63,366 nucleotides of DNA from Desulfobulbus propionicus (GCA_002748755.1 PDTD01000020.1:1-63366); one strand, 5' to 3'. Positions 26,861 through 36,539 are shown, counted from the first letter of the stretch. Numbers and translations are program-made. Notes: generated by a model from the sequence alone, not told the origin.

Positions 26861-27080
26861 TGTGAATCTCTCATCAGCTCAGGTGGTGCCAGATGCAACC
26901 TTCTTGGCAGGGTATGAGAGCCCCCTCTTTTTGCTGTCAAAACAATGAGGAAGCTGGTGCCGCTTGGGGCTGGTTTTTGGTACATGTTTTGGAGATATTG
27001 GCTATACAATCGTTTTCTTGATAAATGATTGTTTTTATATTGTATTTTAATTTTCTCTATATGTCCATGAGCAATTCGGG
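26861..27080 (+). repeat. Dispersed 220-bp IS1380-like miniature element, copy E
   Basis: It runs from TGTGAATCTCTCATCAGCTC to TGTCCATGAGCAATTCGGG and is bordered by perfect 4-bp direct repeats CTCT at 26857-26860 and 27081-27084. The sub-terminal arms CAGGTGGTGCCAG and CTGGTGCCGCTTG can pair. It lies between the divergent ferredoxin-nitroreductase and srkA genes, where it could alter both promoters. Confidence 0.8.
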
Positions 27081-27337
27081 CTCTTCTTGCTTCAGGCTGC
27101 CCTGAATGCAGGGAGATTGGAAGACTGGGAGTGTTTCGCCTTAGTATCTACCCCGAATGGGGAAAGAAAACCAAGAAAGAGTTACCCTGTCATCAGGAAT
27201 CTGATACGCCTGCAGCGCTGGCGCTACCAGTGCCTGGAGTTTGAACTCCCCCTGCTCTGTCTCAACTGCAGGTGAAGGAAGGGTGCCAGGCGCGCAGCCT
27301 GCAACTGCATAAAAATTCGATATCAAGAGCGGTAAGA

Positions 27338-28378
27338 ATGAGAGAGAACAACCCGTTGATCCCAGACGATCATGCCGGAGATCAACAGAGGGATAGGCAG
27401 ACGCAATCTTTGTTTCAAAGCCTTACCCCGGAGAACATCCTTAATGCGGCCGAGGACTTTCTGGGTAGGTATTTATCCAACCTTTGCCGGCCGTTGAACA
27501 GTTATATTAATCGCGTCTACGAATTGGAAGACGAAGATGGAGAGGGGCTTATTATCAAATTCTACCGGCCTGGACGATGGGCCGGGGAAGCAATTCAGGA
27601 AGAACACGATTTTCTGCTGGAGTTGGCTCGGGGTGAGGTGCCGGTGATCCCGCCCTTTTGTGGTGGAGACGGCAGGACCTTGGGCAGACTGGAGAACATC
27701 TCTTTTGCCCTGTTTCCTAAAAAAGGGGGACGATACGTTGATGAGCTGGATCACGAGCAATGGGGGATGCTGGGCCGACTCCTGGGGCGAGCCCATATGA
27801 TAGGAGCTGACAGACCCTGCTCCCATCGACCTGTCCTTCACCCTGAGCGATCCACCCGCTCTCATGTAGGCTACATTCTGGAGAGTGGACTTGTTGCCGT
27901 AGACCTGGAAAGGGAATATGAGCAGGTCGTATCAACCTTTATTGAGATTGCCGCCCCCATTTTTGAACAAGTCGAACAAATTCGTATCCATGCTGACTGC
28001 CATTCAGGGAACCTAATTTTCAGGCCGGGAGAAGGGTATTGCCTGATCGACCTGGATGATATGGCCATGGGCCCCCCGGTACAGGATTTCTGGATGCTCC
28101 TGCCCGGGGATCGTTTGCAGTCGCAGTCAGAGCTCAATGCACTGCTTGACGGGTACGAGATTTTTCGGGATTTCGACTACACCAGTCTTCGGCTCATAGA
28201 ACCGTTGCGGGCTATGCGTTTTATTCATTATACCGCCTGGTGCGCTTATCAGATGCATGCCGACGGCACGGCCGCCCTTGTCCCGGATTTTGCAACCCGG
28301 GAGTACTGGCTCAAGGAAATACGGGATCTGAACGACCAGATGCAGATCATCCAGGGTGAGCAGGAAAGAAGGTTATGA
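27338..28378 (+). CDS. srkA: Stress response kinase A-like Ser/Thr kinase
   Basis: A 346-residue protein of the YihE/SrkA branch of the aminoglycoside-phosphotransferase-like kinases. The ATP-binding part reads RVYELEDEDGEGLIIKFYRP with the lysine in IIKFYRPGRW; the catalytic loop is IHADCHSGNLIF and the metal-binding aspartate is in LIDLDDMAMGP. SrkA counters programmed death under stress in E. coli by phosphorylating proteins. The start at 27338 (MRENNPLIPD) is preferred over a frame extending to 27272, whose extra residues do not look like the family. The 3' end overlaps the convergent exonuclease gene by six bases. Confidence 0.9.
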   Translation: MRENNPLIPDDHAGDQQRDRQTQSLFQSLTPENILNAAEDFLGRYLSNLCRPLNSYINRVYELEDEDGEGLIIKFYRPGRWAGEAIQEEHDFLLELARGEVPVIPPFCGGDGRTLGRLENISFALFPKKGGRYVDELDHEQWGMLGRLLGRAHMIGADRPCSHRPVLHPERSTRSHVGYILESGLVAVDLEREYEQVVSTFIEIAAPIFEQVEQIRIHADCHSGNLIFRPGEGYCLIDLDDMAMGPPVQDFWMLLPGDRLQSQSELNALLDGYEIFRDFDYTSLRLIEPLRAMRFIHYTAWCAYQMHADGTAALVPDFATREYWLKEIRDLNDQMQIIQGEQERRL

Positions 28379-29038
28379 GTCGTGGCTGAAGGGTGGAGTG
28401 TCATCGGCAATATCGCCATGATGTATCTCCATGAGCCTGCTGTATACAGCTCTGCTGATCCAAGCATCGGTGGCTGCATACCTGATTTGCTTTGCGCTCA
28501 GGTCTGGGGCTGCCCAGTTGGTGGTTCGGACACTTTTTGAGATACGTATACCCAAGGTGACAGCAGCCAGGCCCCGCAGACCGTGGTGCTGCATGCCCAG
28601 GTGCCTGCTGATATCGGCGAGGTCTATGAACCCTTGGGGCAGAAAGGGGTGTATCTGTTGCAGTTGGACCGTGTCAAAGCCTACTGCAACACCTACTTTT
28701 ATTGTCTGTTGGTTGCTGAGGATATCCGTAAGCGCTTTGGGGATGCCCAGCTGGTACAGCTTGAAAAGAAAGACGCTTTGACCGTCAGCAAGCTGGAGAA
28801 GAGCAGGAGGGTATGATTGTCCCTTACGGAATGTGGGCCGGGTTTCTGTGTCAAAGCCAAGTAGGTTGGTTGTACGCAAGGTTTTCACCGCAGCCTGCAG
28901 TTGGGTTTGGTTGCTGACAATATGGATGGGGCCTTCCCATCTGGCCAGGGGTAAGGCATTGATTTCCTCTTTCTTCAGCCGAACCAATAAGTTCCGGAGG
29001 GACTTGCCGGGTATCTGATGGGTTTGAGGAGAGTGCAT
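28373..29038 (-). CDS. RNase D-like 3'-5' exonuclease (DEDDy)
   Basis: A 221-residue soluble exonuclease with only the catalytic DnaQ/RNase D-type domain and no HRDC domains. The DEDD residues appear in LLGFDTETRPTF (D and E), VGVAVGFDTVQL (second D) and IRYAATDAWISR (Y-x3-D, the DEDDy form). Such short proteins degrade or trim RNA or single-stranded DNA from 3' ends; the substrate is not known from sequence. It converges on srkA with a six-base overlap. Confidence 0.88.
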   Translation of the reverse strand: MHSPQTHQIPGKSLRNLLVRLKKEEINALPLARWEGPIHIVSNQTQLQAAVKTLRTTNLLGFDTETRPTFRKGQSYPPALLQLADGQSVFLFKLYQLGIPKALTDILSNQQTIKVGVAVGFDTVQLQQIHPFLPQGFIDLADISRHLGMQHHGLRGLAAVTLGIRISKSVRTTNWAAPDLSAKQIRYAATDAWISRAVYSRLMEIHHGDIADDTPPFSHDS

Positions 29039-29211
29039 AGAGATCGTACCGGTATGGTGCCAGGGTTGGAGTTGTTGTACATGGCCGTTTTGTTAGGGGT
29101 GTCCGAGTGCAGGAGCACGGAATAAAACCGTACCGTGCTCATTCTGTAAAGTTTTTTTTCTCCCTGTATTTTTTAACTACCAGCAGCCCGGCTGCGGATG
29201 CCATGGGTGTT

Positions 29212-29253
29212 GCTAGCAGTGTACCCTAGACCCCTGCTAGCCCGTTTTTTTCT
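29212..29253 (+). terminator. Possible rho-independent terminator
   Basis: GCTAGCAG pairs with CTGCTAGC around a 14-base loop and is followed by CCGTTTTTTTCT. No plus-strand gene ends directly before it, so it may belong to the decayed repeat or act as an attenuator for the downstream operon. Confidence 0.4.
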
Positions 29254-29299
29254 TTGAGCAAAAAAAGATAAAAGCAGCTCTATGATCCAAGCAGAAGAG

Positions 29300-29351
29300 G
29301 TGATTAAAAAACGTCGAACCTGGCTCAACCTGAGCTGATGAGAAATCCGGG
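29300..29351 (-). repeat. Dispersed IS1380-like repeat, reversed partial copy G
   Basis: On the minus strand it reads CCCGGATTTCTCATCAGCTC then AGGTTGAGCCAGGTTCGACG, matching the left end and the first sub-terminal arm of the 220-bp family (for example TCAGTTCAGGCGGTGCCAGG at 43072). The other end was not found. Confidence 0.55.
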
Positions 29352-29457
29352 CTAGTTTGGCAGGGTTAACGTTCCTCCTTTTGGTCGAGGTTTGCACTTC
29401 AATTTGCCGCAGATTCTGGTGGTAGACAAGAACAACGCCTCCCGTTGCTTTTTATAA

Positions 29458-31320
29458 TTGAAAAAGTTTGTACCCGGAATAATTGTTACGATGTACAATT
29501 GTTTGCCTTTCCTCAAAATCCAAGCTGGAGTACGTTTTTTGAACCCGACAAATATAGATAATCCTGAATATTTTCATAAGGTTATAGATTGCCAGTATGC
29601 CTGTCCAGCACATACGCCTGTGCCAGAGTACATTCGTCTGCTGAGTGAAAAACGCTATGATGATGCCTACATGGTCAACTGGAGATCCAATGTTTTTCCC
29701 GGTGTCCTGGGGCGAGTTTGTGATCGTCCCTGTGAACCCGCCTGTAGAAGAGGGCGGGTGGAAAAGGAACCTGTAGCCATCTGTCGGTTGAAACGACTGG
29801 CTGCAGACTATTGCTCACCGGATATCGCAAAACGATTTCCGGAAATTCCAAAGAAAAAGAATGGCTGGAAAATAGCTTTGATCGGCGCAGGTCCCGCATC
29901 GTTGACCGTCGCCCGTGACTTGCTGCCCTTGGGCTACACTGTTGATCTTTACGATGATCAGGCAAAAGGGGGCGGCTTCATGCGGAGCCAGGTACCGTCT
30001 TTTCGTTTGCCCGAAAAGGTACTGGATCAGGAAATCGAACAGATTCTCAATATGGGTGTGCATACAGTCTTCAACACCTATGTTTCCTCCATGCAGGCTT
30101 TCCTGGAGAAAAAATATGATGCCGTTTTTGTGGGAACCGGTGCCCCCAGGGGGCGGGATCTCCCTCATTTGCCTGGCAGAAAAGAGGCTGATGCCGACAT
30201 CCATATCGGTATAGACTGGCTGGCCGGAGTGGTTTTTGGGCATGTGCAGAGCGTGGGCAAAAAGGTGCTGGTCATTGGTGGCGGGAACACAGCCATGGAC
30301 TGTTGCCGTACAGCACGACGCATGGGCGGAGAGGATGTCCGTATTGTTGTCCGCAGCCCACAGGCCGAGATGAAGGCATCACCTTGGGAAATTGAGGATG
30401 CCCTCCATGAAGATATTCCGCTGTATGATAATCACGTTCCCAAAGAATTTGTGGTCAAGGAAGGGCAATTGACCGGGATGCTTTTTGACAAAGTCACTGC
30501 ACAATATGATGACCGGGGGCGCCGGAAGTTGGTGCCCTCAGGGGAACCTCCGGTGTTTATGGAATGCGACGAGGTGCTTTTGGCCGTTGGCCAGGTGAAC
30601 TCTTTTCCCTGGATAGAGAAGGATCTTGGTATTGCGTTTGATCAATGGGGATTGCCGGTGTTGAATGAGGCCACTTTGCAGTCTACGCTCCAACATGTTT
30701 TCTTCGGCGGTGACGCGGCTTTTGGACCCAAGAACATCATTACTGCCGTCGCCCACGGCCATCAGGCGGCCATCTCCATCGATCTTTTTCTGCGCGGCCT
30801 TCCGCTCGAGAACAGGCCTGCACCCCATGTTCAATGTGCTGGCCAGAAGATGGGGATTCACGATTGGCTGTATGACAATTGGGTCAGCGAGGAGGAGCGA
30901 CGGGTGGTTCCCACTGTGGACAAGGTAAAAACTTTGAAGGATAGGCTCGTTGAAGTGGAGTTGGGATATGACAGAGAAGTGGGACATACCGAGGCTCTGC
31001 GCTGTCTCAATTGTGATGTACAGACCGTTTTTTATTTTCAGGAGTGTATAGAATGCGATGCCTGCGTGGACGTCTGTCCTGAAAAGTGCATCAATTTTGT
31101 TTCCAATGGAACCGAGGAAGAGATCCGTTCACGCCTGCTGGCGCCTGCCCTGAGGCTTGATCAAGGGCTATATATATCCAATCTGCTGCCCACGGGCCGG
31201 GTCATGGTCAAGGACGAGAATGTCTGTCTGCATTGCGGTCTTTGTGCAGAGCGGTGCCCGACTTCGGCATGGCAGATGCAGAAGTTTTTATATCATTCGC
31301 CACAGGCGGGACAAAAATGA
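29458..31320 (+). CDS. GltD-like FAD/NAD(P)-Fe-S subunit of a 2-oxoacid:ferredoxin oxidoreductase
   Basis: Up to 620 residues. The N-terminal Fe-S domain has CQYACPAHTPVPEY and GRVCDRPCEPACRRG, as in glutamate synthase small chain and dihydropyrimidine dehydrogenase. FAD binds at IALIGAGPASLTVARDLLPL and NAD(P)H at VLVIGGGNTAMDCCRTARRM. The C-terminal part carries two ferredoxin-like clusters, CIECDACVDVCPEKC and CLHCGLCAERCP. It should pass electrons between pyridine nucleotide or another carrier and the oxidoreductase encoded next. The TTG at 29458 gives the longest frame; the ATG at 29491 is a likely alternative. Its stop overlaps the next start as ATGA. Confidence 0.85.
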   Translation: MKKFVPGIIVTMYNCLPFLKIQAGVRFLNPTNIDNPEYFHKVIDCQYACPAHTPVPEYIRLLSEKRYDDAYMVNWRSNVFPGVLGRVCDRPCEPACRRGRVEKEPVAICRLKRLAADYCSPDIAKRFPEIPKKKNGWKIALIGAGPASLTVARDLLPLGYTVDLYDDQAKGGGFMRSQVPSFRLPEKVLDQEIEQILNMGVHTVFNTYVSSMQAFLEKKYDAVFVGTGAPRGRDLPHLPGRKEADADIHIGIDWLAGVVFGHVQSVGKKVLVIGGGNTAMDCCRTARRMGGEDVRIVVRSPQAEMKASPWEIEDALHEDIPLYDNHVPKEFVVKEGQLTGMLFDKVTAQYDDRGRRKLVPSGEPPVFMECDEVLLAVGQVNSFPWIEKDLGIAFDQWGLPVLNEATLQSTLQHVFFGGDAAFGPKNIITAVAHGHQAAISIDLFLRGLPLENRPAPHVQCAGQKMGIHDWLYDNWVSEEERRVVPTVDKVKTLKDRLVEVELGYDREVGHTEALRCLNCDVQTVFYFQECIECDACVDVCPEKCINFVSNGTEEEIRSRLLAPALRLDQGLYISNLLPTGRVMVKDENVCLHCGLCAERCPTSAWQMQKFLYHSPQAGQK

Positions 31321-33125
31321 AACCGATTGCAAGCATCAATGATTGTGTGGTTCAATTTGCCAATATCAACGGATCGGGATCTGCCAGCGCGAACAATCTG
31401 TTTGCCAGGGCGGTATACCGGATGGGGGTATCGGTCAGTCCGAAAAATATTTTTCCTTCCAATATCCAGGGCCTGCCTACCTGGTATGAGGTGCGGATAA
31501 ACGACCAGGGGTATACCGGACGCAGGGGAGATGTGGATATGGTGGTGGCCATGAATGGTCAGACCATGCGCCAGGATTATGAGGGGTTGCTTCCAGGCGG
31601 TTATTTTGTCTATGACTCTTCCCGTCGGCTTCCTGATGATTACAAGCGTGAGGATGTGGTTGTCATAGGCCTGCCGCTGACCACCTTATGTCGTGACGCC
31701 TTTGACAATCCCCGCATGCAGTCCCTGCTGAAAAACATCGTCTATGTGGGAGCGCTGGCCTACCTGCTGGATATGGAATTTGGGGTGCTGGTTGCATCTG
31801 TGGAAAAACAGTTTCAAGGCAAGGCTGCATTGTTGGAGTCCAATCTCAAGGCTCTCCAGATGGGCTATACCTATGCAGGCGAGCACCATGCAGGTGTCTG
31901 CCTTCTTCGAGTCGAACGTCGGGACAGGGTCGGAGATGCCGTCTTGATGGGAGGCAATACTGCAGCAGCCCTGGGAGCAATCTATGGCGGGGCAACCGTG
32001 GTGGGCTGGTATCCCATCACGCCATCAACTTCTGTCATTGAATCCTTTGCTCAATACGCCCAAGAGCTGCGTACCGAGGAGGACAGTGGCCGGATAAAGG
32101 CTGCCATAGTGCAGGCAGAGGATGAGTTGGCTGCCCTGGGGGTTGTAATCGGGGCAGCCTGGAACGGCGCCCGCGCCTTTACTGCCACCAGCGGCCCGGG
32201 AATATCCCTGATGAGTGAATTCCTCGGTCTGGCCTACTATGCAGAGATTCCAGCTGTTTTGATTGATGTGCAGCGAGCCGGTCCTTCCACAGGATTGCCG
32301 ACCAGAACCCAGCAGTCTGATTTGTTGTGCTGTGCCTACGCCTCCCACGGCGACAGCAAGCATGTCCTGCTGTTTCCAAGTACGCCGTACGAGTGTTTTC
32401 AGATGACGGCCGATGCCTTTGATCTGGCCGATCGATTACAAACACCGGTCATTGTCCTCTCTGACCTGGACCTTGGTATGAATGAACATCTGAGTCCCCC
32501 TTTACACTGGGATGATAACCGGGTCTACGATCGAGGAAAAGTCCTGGACGAGGAAGCACTGCTGCAACTGCAAAAACGATGGGGGCGGTATTTGGATATG
32601 GACAATGATGGCATCTGCTATCGAACCTATCCAGGGACCAGTGATCAGGTCGGAGCTTATTTTACCCGGGGTTCAGCCCATGATGAATATGCCGTATACT
32701 CGGAAGATGCTACGGTATATGAACAGAACATGCAGCGCCTGGTGCGTAAGATGGAGGCCGCTGTCTCCCTGCTGCCGGAGCCTGTCCCTTTCGGTGATCG
32801 GCAGACAAGCAAAACAGGACTGATCTATTTCGGCACCAGCAGGCATACGGCAGAGGAATGTCTGGATAGGCTCAGCAGACAGGGGATCTGTATACATGGC
32901 CTGCGCGTGCGTGCCTTTCCCTTTCATCAGGACGTGAGCGAGTTTATTACCCGGCATGAGCGGATTTTTGTCCTGGAACAGAACAGGGACGGCCAGCTTC
33001 GCACCCTGCTGCTTGATACGTGTGGGGCTCCACCGGACAAACTGGTATCCATTGTTTGCTATGACGGGCTCCCCCTTGCATCAAGAAGGATATACAAAGC
33101 ACTGCTGGATGCTGTTCAGCAGTGA
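31317..33125 (+). CDS. 2-oxoacid:ferredoxin oxidoreductase, fused gamma-alpha subunit
   Basis: A 602-residue cytosolic subunit. The first 190 residues are the gamma domain (FANINGSGSASANNLFARAV, then GYTGRRGDVDMVVAMNG). The rest is the alpha (pyrimidine-binding) domain, with GNTAAALGAIYGGATVVGWY, PITPSTSVIES and FTATSGPGISLMSEFLGLAY. The gamma-alpha fusion order is typical of 2-oxoglutarate (KorA-type) enzymes. The start at the ATGA overlap (31317) is chosen; an upstream extension to 31233 would overlap the previous gene. With the next gene it forms the catalytic core converting a 2-oxoacid and CoA to acyl-CoA, CO2 and reduced ferredoxin, probably 2-oxoglutarate. Confidence 0.9.
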   Translation: MKPIASINDCVVQFANINGSGSASANNLFARAVYRMGVSVSPKNIFPSNIQGLPTWYEVRINDQGYTGRRGDVDMVVAMNGQTMRQDYEGLLPGGYFVYDSSRRLPDDYKREDVVVIGLPLTTLCRDAFDNPRMQSLLKNIVYVGALAYLLDMEFGVLVASVEKQFQGKAALLESNLKALQMGYTYAGEHHAGVCLLRVERRDRVGDAVLMGGNTAAALGAIYGGATVVGWYPITPSTSVIESFAQYAQELRTEEDSGRIKAAIVQAEDELAALGVVIGAAWNGARAFTATSGPGISLMSEFLGLAYYAEIPAVLIDVQRAGPSTGLPTRTQQSDLLCCAYASHGDSKHVLLFPSTPYECFQMTADAFDLADRLQTPVIVLSDLDLGMNEHLSPPLHWDDNRVYDRGKVLDEEALLQLQKRWGRYLDMDNDGICYRTYPGTSDQVGAYFTRGSAHDEYAVYSEDATVYEQNMQRLVRKMEAAVSLLPEPVPFGDRQTSKTGLIYFGTSRHTAEECLDRLSRQGICIHGLRVRAFPFHQDVSEFITRHERIFVLEQNRDGQLRTLLLDTCGAPPDKLVSIVCYDGLPLASRRIYKALLDAVQQ

Positions 33126-33167
33126 AAAAGCAATACCAAGAACTGTGCCGCAGCAAGGAGATTTTAG

Positions 33168-34220
33168 ATGACGTTTCTTAAACCAGGTTTCAGGCATCCT
33201 GATCTGGAGCCCAATGCAGCTGGTTATACGTTTAAGGATTATGAGGGAGGACTTTCTACTCTGTGTGCCGGATGTGGCCATGATTCCGTCAATGCCGCCA
33301 TTATCCGTGCCTGTTTTGAACTCTCCATCGCTCCGCATAAGGTGGTGAAATTGTCGGGTATCGGCTGCTCTTCAAAGAGTCCCGCCTATTTTCTGGGCAA
33401 GTCGCATGGATTTAATACTGTGCATGGCAGGATGCCCTCTCTTGCCACAGGGGCAAACATGGCCAATCGGGATCTGCTGTACCTGGGGGTATCCGGTGAT
33501 GGCGATACTGCTTCCATAGGGATAGGACAGTTTATTCATACCGTGCGCCGGAATCTCAATATGGTCTACATTGTCATGAATAATGGATGTTATGGATTGA
33601 CCAAGGGGCAGTATTCCGCCACAGCAGACAAGGGCTCAGTGGGCAAAAAAGGTGATCCCAACATGCTGGAGTCCATAGATTTGTGCGAGCTGGCCATTCA
33701 GCTGGGAGCCGGTTTTGTTGGGCGCAGTTTTTCCGGAGACAAACAGCAGCTTGTGCCCATGCTCAAGGCGGCCATGTCCTATGAGGGCATGTCTTTTCTG
33801 GACGTAATCTCTCCCTGTGTCACCTTTAACAATACTCCGGGATCAACCAAGAGTTATCATTGGGTGCGGGAACACCGTGAAGCAACGGCCACCTTTGATT
33901 TCGTTCCTTTCAGGCAGGAAATAACTACGGAATATGGTGGGGGGCAGACCGAGAAAGTCACTTTGCATGATGCCTCGGTTATTTATCTGTATAAAGAAGC
34001 GGAGCACGAGCAGGTGACGGACAGGTGTCTCGCCATGGAGGCCCTTGAACATCACAAGAAAAGGGGGCGTATCCTCACTGGTATTCTCTATATAGACCCT
34101 GAAGGTAACGACACTCACGAGATACTGCATACATCCAAAAGACCTCTGAATGCCATGGATGAACAAGACCTCTGCCCCGGAAATGACGTATTATCGGCGA
34201 TTAATGACAGGTTTCGCTGA
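33168..34220 (+). CDS. 2-oxoacid:ferredoxin oxidoreductase, beta (TPP-binding) subunit
   Basis: A 350-residue subunit. STLCAGCGHDSVNAAIIRAC gives the C-x2-C-type start of the beta subunit, and the thiamine diphosphate site is VSGDGDTASIGIGQFIHTVR with MNNGCYGLTKGQ. The KLSGIGCSSKSP block is also diagnostic. It needs the alpha-gamma subunit encoded just upstream (42-base spacer with AGGAG). Length is slightly above the usual 280-300 because of a C-terminal extension of about 50 residues (TDRCLAMEALEHHKKRGRIL onward). Substrate most likely 2-oxoglutarate, by similarity of the fusion arrangement; pyruvate or branched-chain oxoacids are not excluded. Confidence 0.9.
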   Translation: MTFLKPGFRHPDLEPNAAGYTFKDYEGGLSTLCAGCGHDSVNAAIIRACFELSIAPHKVVKLSGIGCSSKSPAYFLGKSHGFNTVHGRMPSLATGANMANRDLLYLGVSGDGDTASIGIGQFIHTVRRNLNMVYIVMNNGCYGLTKGQYSATADKGSVGKKGDPNMLESIDLCELAIQLGAGFVGRSFSGDKQQLVPMLKAAMSYEGMSFLDVISPCVTFNNTPGSTKSYHWVREHREATATFDFVPFRQEITTEYGGGQTEKVTLHDASVIYLYKEAEHEQVTDRCLAMEALEHHKKRGRILTGILYIDPEGNDTHEILHTSKRPLNAMDEQDLCPGNDVLSAINDRFR

Positions 34221-34392
34221 GGCATGCTGCACCGTGCAAGCTGGATTGCGCTATGAGAGAGGCACCCTTGTGGGGAGCCGTCGGACAGTGGGGTAAGCCT
34301 GAGATATTCACACCGCCTTCTTTTTGATCCTGTAGACCAAAGGGTCATGAACAAACAGGCTCTTCCCTATCGGGGATTCAGACCCTATTTAG

Positions 34393-34613
34393 CCCGGTTT
34401 TTTCATGAGCACAGGCGGCGCCAGAAGCATGGTTTTTTAGCAGTGCATGCGAGTATCTTCTCTTTGCTGCCAAAACATTGTCAGAGCTGGTGCCGCCTGT
34501 GCTGAGCGTTGGTACACGTTGTACCAAAATTGGTTACATAATCATTTTTTTCACTCGGATTGTTTTTGGAGTGTATTGTTGTATTCCTGCAAACTGTTCA
34601 TGAAGACTTTGGG
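34393..34613 (+). repeat. Dispersed 221-bp IS1380-like miniature element, copy D
   Basis: Left end CCCGGTTTTTTCATGAGCAC, right end TGTTCATGAAGACTTTGGG. Perfect 4-bp direct repeats TTAG flank it at 34389-34392 and 34614-34617. Arms CAGGCGGCGCCAG (34412-34424) and CTGGTGCCGCCTG (34487-34499) form a 13-bp stem with one mismatch. The right-hand TTAG contains the stop codon of nhaB (TAA on the minus strand), so the element inserted on the stop and the duplication kept it. Confidence 0.85.
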
Positions 34614-36236
34614 TTAGAGGAAGAAATAGGTAGACACTAGACCGACCACTGACATAATGATGGTGTATGGTAGCGCCAGGTACACCATTCGGCCGTAAGA
34701 AAGCCGGATGACCGGAGCCAGCGCCGAAGTCAGCAGGAAAAGGAAAGCAGCCTGACCGTTTGGCGTGGCCACACTCGGAATATTGGTGCCTGTATTGATT
34801 GCTACGGCCAGTTTATCGAAATGGGTCATAATTTCCTTGGCCTGTTCTGCCGCCGCCTGGGGAAGGGCTGCGAGGACTTCACTTCTGGGGATATGGGAAT
34901 CAGTGAGCCTGGCCATCAAGTCCGCCCCGCTTATGCCGATATCGGGAATCGCGGCCAACTGTTCCACAAAGTGAATTTTGGTTTCGGTGATATAGACCGT
35001 AGCCACGAAGACATTGTCTGAAATCATGGAGAGGAGACCGTTTGCGATGTAATAGGCCCCAAGCTGGCTGTGCCCTTCCAGACTGAGGACATAATCTATG
35101 ACCGGTTTAAACAGGTGCTGGTCGTGGATGACGGCCACAATGGCAAAAAAGACGACCAGCAGCGCAGTAAACGGCAGGGCCTCTTCAAAGGCTTTGCCGG
35201 TCTGGTGCTCGGCAACGATGCCAGTGAGTGAGGTCAGTAGCACGATAACGGAAAGCCCTATGAGACCTACTGCTGCCAGATGAAAGGCAAGCGCGATAAT
35301 CAGCCAGATGCCAACCAGTGCCTGAATAATCAGTTTAGCCCGGCCTACATGGCCGCGCTGTTGCTCCATGGCAATTTCTGTCTCCAGAAGGTGGGAACGA
35401 ATGTTTCCTGGCATTTCAGCCCCATAGCTGAACCATTTTTTCTTTTCCAGAAAAAAGCAGGTGAGTAGACCAAAGACAAGCACAGGCAGGGATACAGGGG
35501 CTACCTCGATAAAAAAAGAGGGGAACGTCCAACCCATTATGTGGCCGATGAGCAGGTTCTGCGGTTCACCCACCAGGGTACACACACCACCAAGGGCTGT
35601 ACCCACAGCACCGTGCATCATCAGGTTACGGAGAAAAATTCGAAATTGACGAAGTTCTTCCCGCTCTGTTTCCTGAGCCGCCAGGTCACTGGTCAGGTCG
35701 TGGCTGGTATGCGGGTCTTTCCCTGAGACATATCGGTGGTACACGTCATAGAAGCCGTAGGCAACGGCTATGATGACAGCGGTGACGGTCAGGGCATCAA
35801 GAAAAGCCGAGAGAAAGGCGCCTGCAAAGCAGAAGAGCAGAGAAATAATGATTTTAGACTGGACCCGAACCAGGATACGGGTGAAGGTAAACTGTAGGAA
35901 ATCCTTCATGAAAAAAATGCCAGCCACCATGAAGATCAGTAGCAGAATGACCTCAAAATTGTTGAGCGCTTCATGGTAGACGGTTTCTGGATGGGTCATT
36001 CCCAGGGCTACAGCCTCGATGGCAAGCAGACCTCCTGAGGGGAGGGGGTAGCATTTGAGGGCCATGGCCAGGGTGAAGATGAATTCTCCGATCAGTATCC
36101 AGCCGGTAACAAAAGGGCCGATCGTATACAGCAGTATGGGGTTGATGACAAGAAAAGCGATGATGGTAAGTTTGTACCATGTGGGAGCGTTTCCCAAAAA
36201 GTTTTGGCCAATGGCCTGCGGTATTGATTTGGGCAT
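34614..36236 (-). CDS. nhaB: Na+/H+ antiporter NhaB
   Basis: A 540-residue inner-membrane antiporter that exports sodium in exchange for protons, controlling internal pH and sodium. It begins [20 protein letters not shown], the typical NhaB start, and has 11-12 hydrophobic spans. Conserved stretches include [40 protein letters not shown] and [20 protein letters not shown]. Length is near normal (E. coli 513). GGAGAA lies just before the ATG at 36236. The stop codon coincides with the border of the dispersed repeat at 34393-34613, and two more copies lie upstream of its start. Confidence 0.95.
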   Translation of the reverse strand: MPKSIPQAIGQNFLGNAPTWYKLTIIAFLVINPILLYTIGPFVTGWILIGEFIFTLAMALKCYPLPSGGLLAIEAVALGMTHPETVYHEALNNFEVILLLIFMVAGIFFMKDFLQFTFTRILVRVQSKIIISLLFCFAGAFLSAFLDALTVTAVIIAVAYGFYDVYHRYVSGKDPHTSHDLTSDLAAQETEREELRQFRIFLRNLMMHGAVGTALGGVCTLVGEPQNLLIGHIMGWTFPSFFIEVAPVSLPVLVFGLLTCFFLEKKKWFSYGAEMPGNIRSHLLETEIAMEQQRGHVGRAKLIIQALVGIWLIIALAFHLAAVGLIGLSVIVLLTSLTGIVAEHQTGKAFEEALPFTALLVVFFAIVAVIHDQHLFKPVIDYVLSLEGHSQLGAYYIANGLLSMISDNVFVATVYITETKIHFVEQLAAIPDIGISGADLMARLTDSHIPRSEVLAALPQAAAEQAKEIMTHFDKLAVAINTGTNIPSVATPNGQAAFLFLLTSALAPVIRLSYGRMVYLALPYTIIMSVVGLVSTYFFL

Positions 36237-36320
36237 GTGTATTCTCCTGGATAAAAAAGGAAACTATATGTTCTTTCAGGGGGCGGCGGCCCCCTGAAAG
36301 TGGATAACGTGTTTAGCTAG

Positions 36321-36539
36321 CCCGGATGCCTCCTTTGTTCAGGTGGTGTCAGGTTCGGTAGTTTTTGGTACTTCATTATAGGTGGGAATATGTGTTGCCA
36401 AAACACCGCCGAAGATGGTACCGCCTGGGCTGATTTTTGGTGCACAGTTTACCGAAATTTGAGTCTGCTCACGAACAGCACACCCATCTTTCTTTGTCTT
36501 TTTTTTCAAATAAGACAAAATGTTCATGAGAAATCCAGG
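36321..36539 (+). repeat. Dispersed 219-bp IS1380-like miniature element, copy A
   Basis: Runs from CCCGGATGCCTCCTTTGTTC to TGTTCATGAGAAATCCAGG. Flanks are CTAG and CAAG, one mismatch from a 4-bp direct repeat. The sub-terminal arms are AGGTGGTGTCAGG and TGGTACCGCCTGG. It lies 85 bases upstream of the nhaB start. Confidence 0.8.

Larger units (their letters stand above)
29039..29457. other. Intergenic region with repeat fragment and hairpin
   Basis: About 420 bases before the oxidoreductase operon. It holds a hairpin with a T-run (29212-29253) and a reversed end of the dispersed repeat (29300-29351). The promoter of the operon is expected near 29400-29450 but no confident -35/-10 pair was found. 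Confidence 0.45.
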
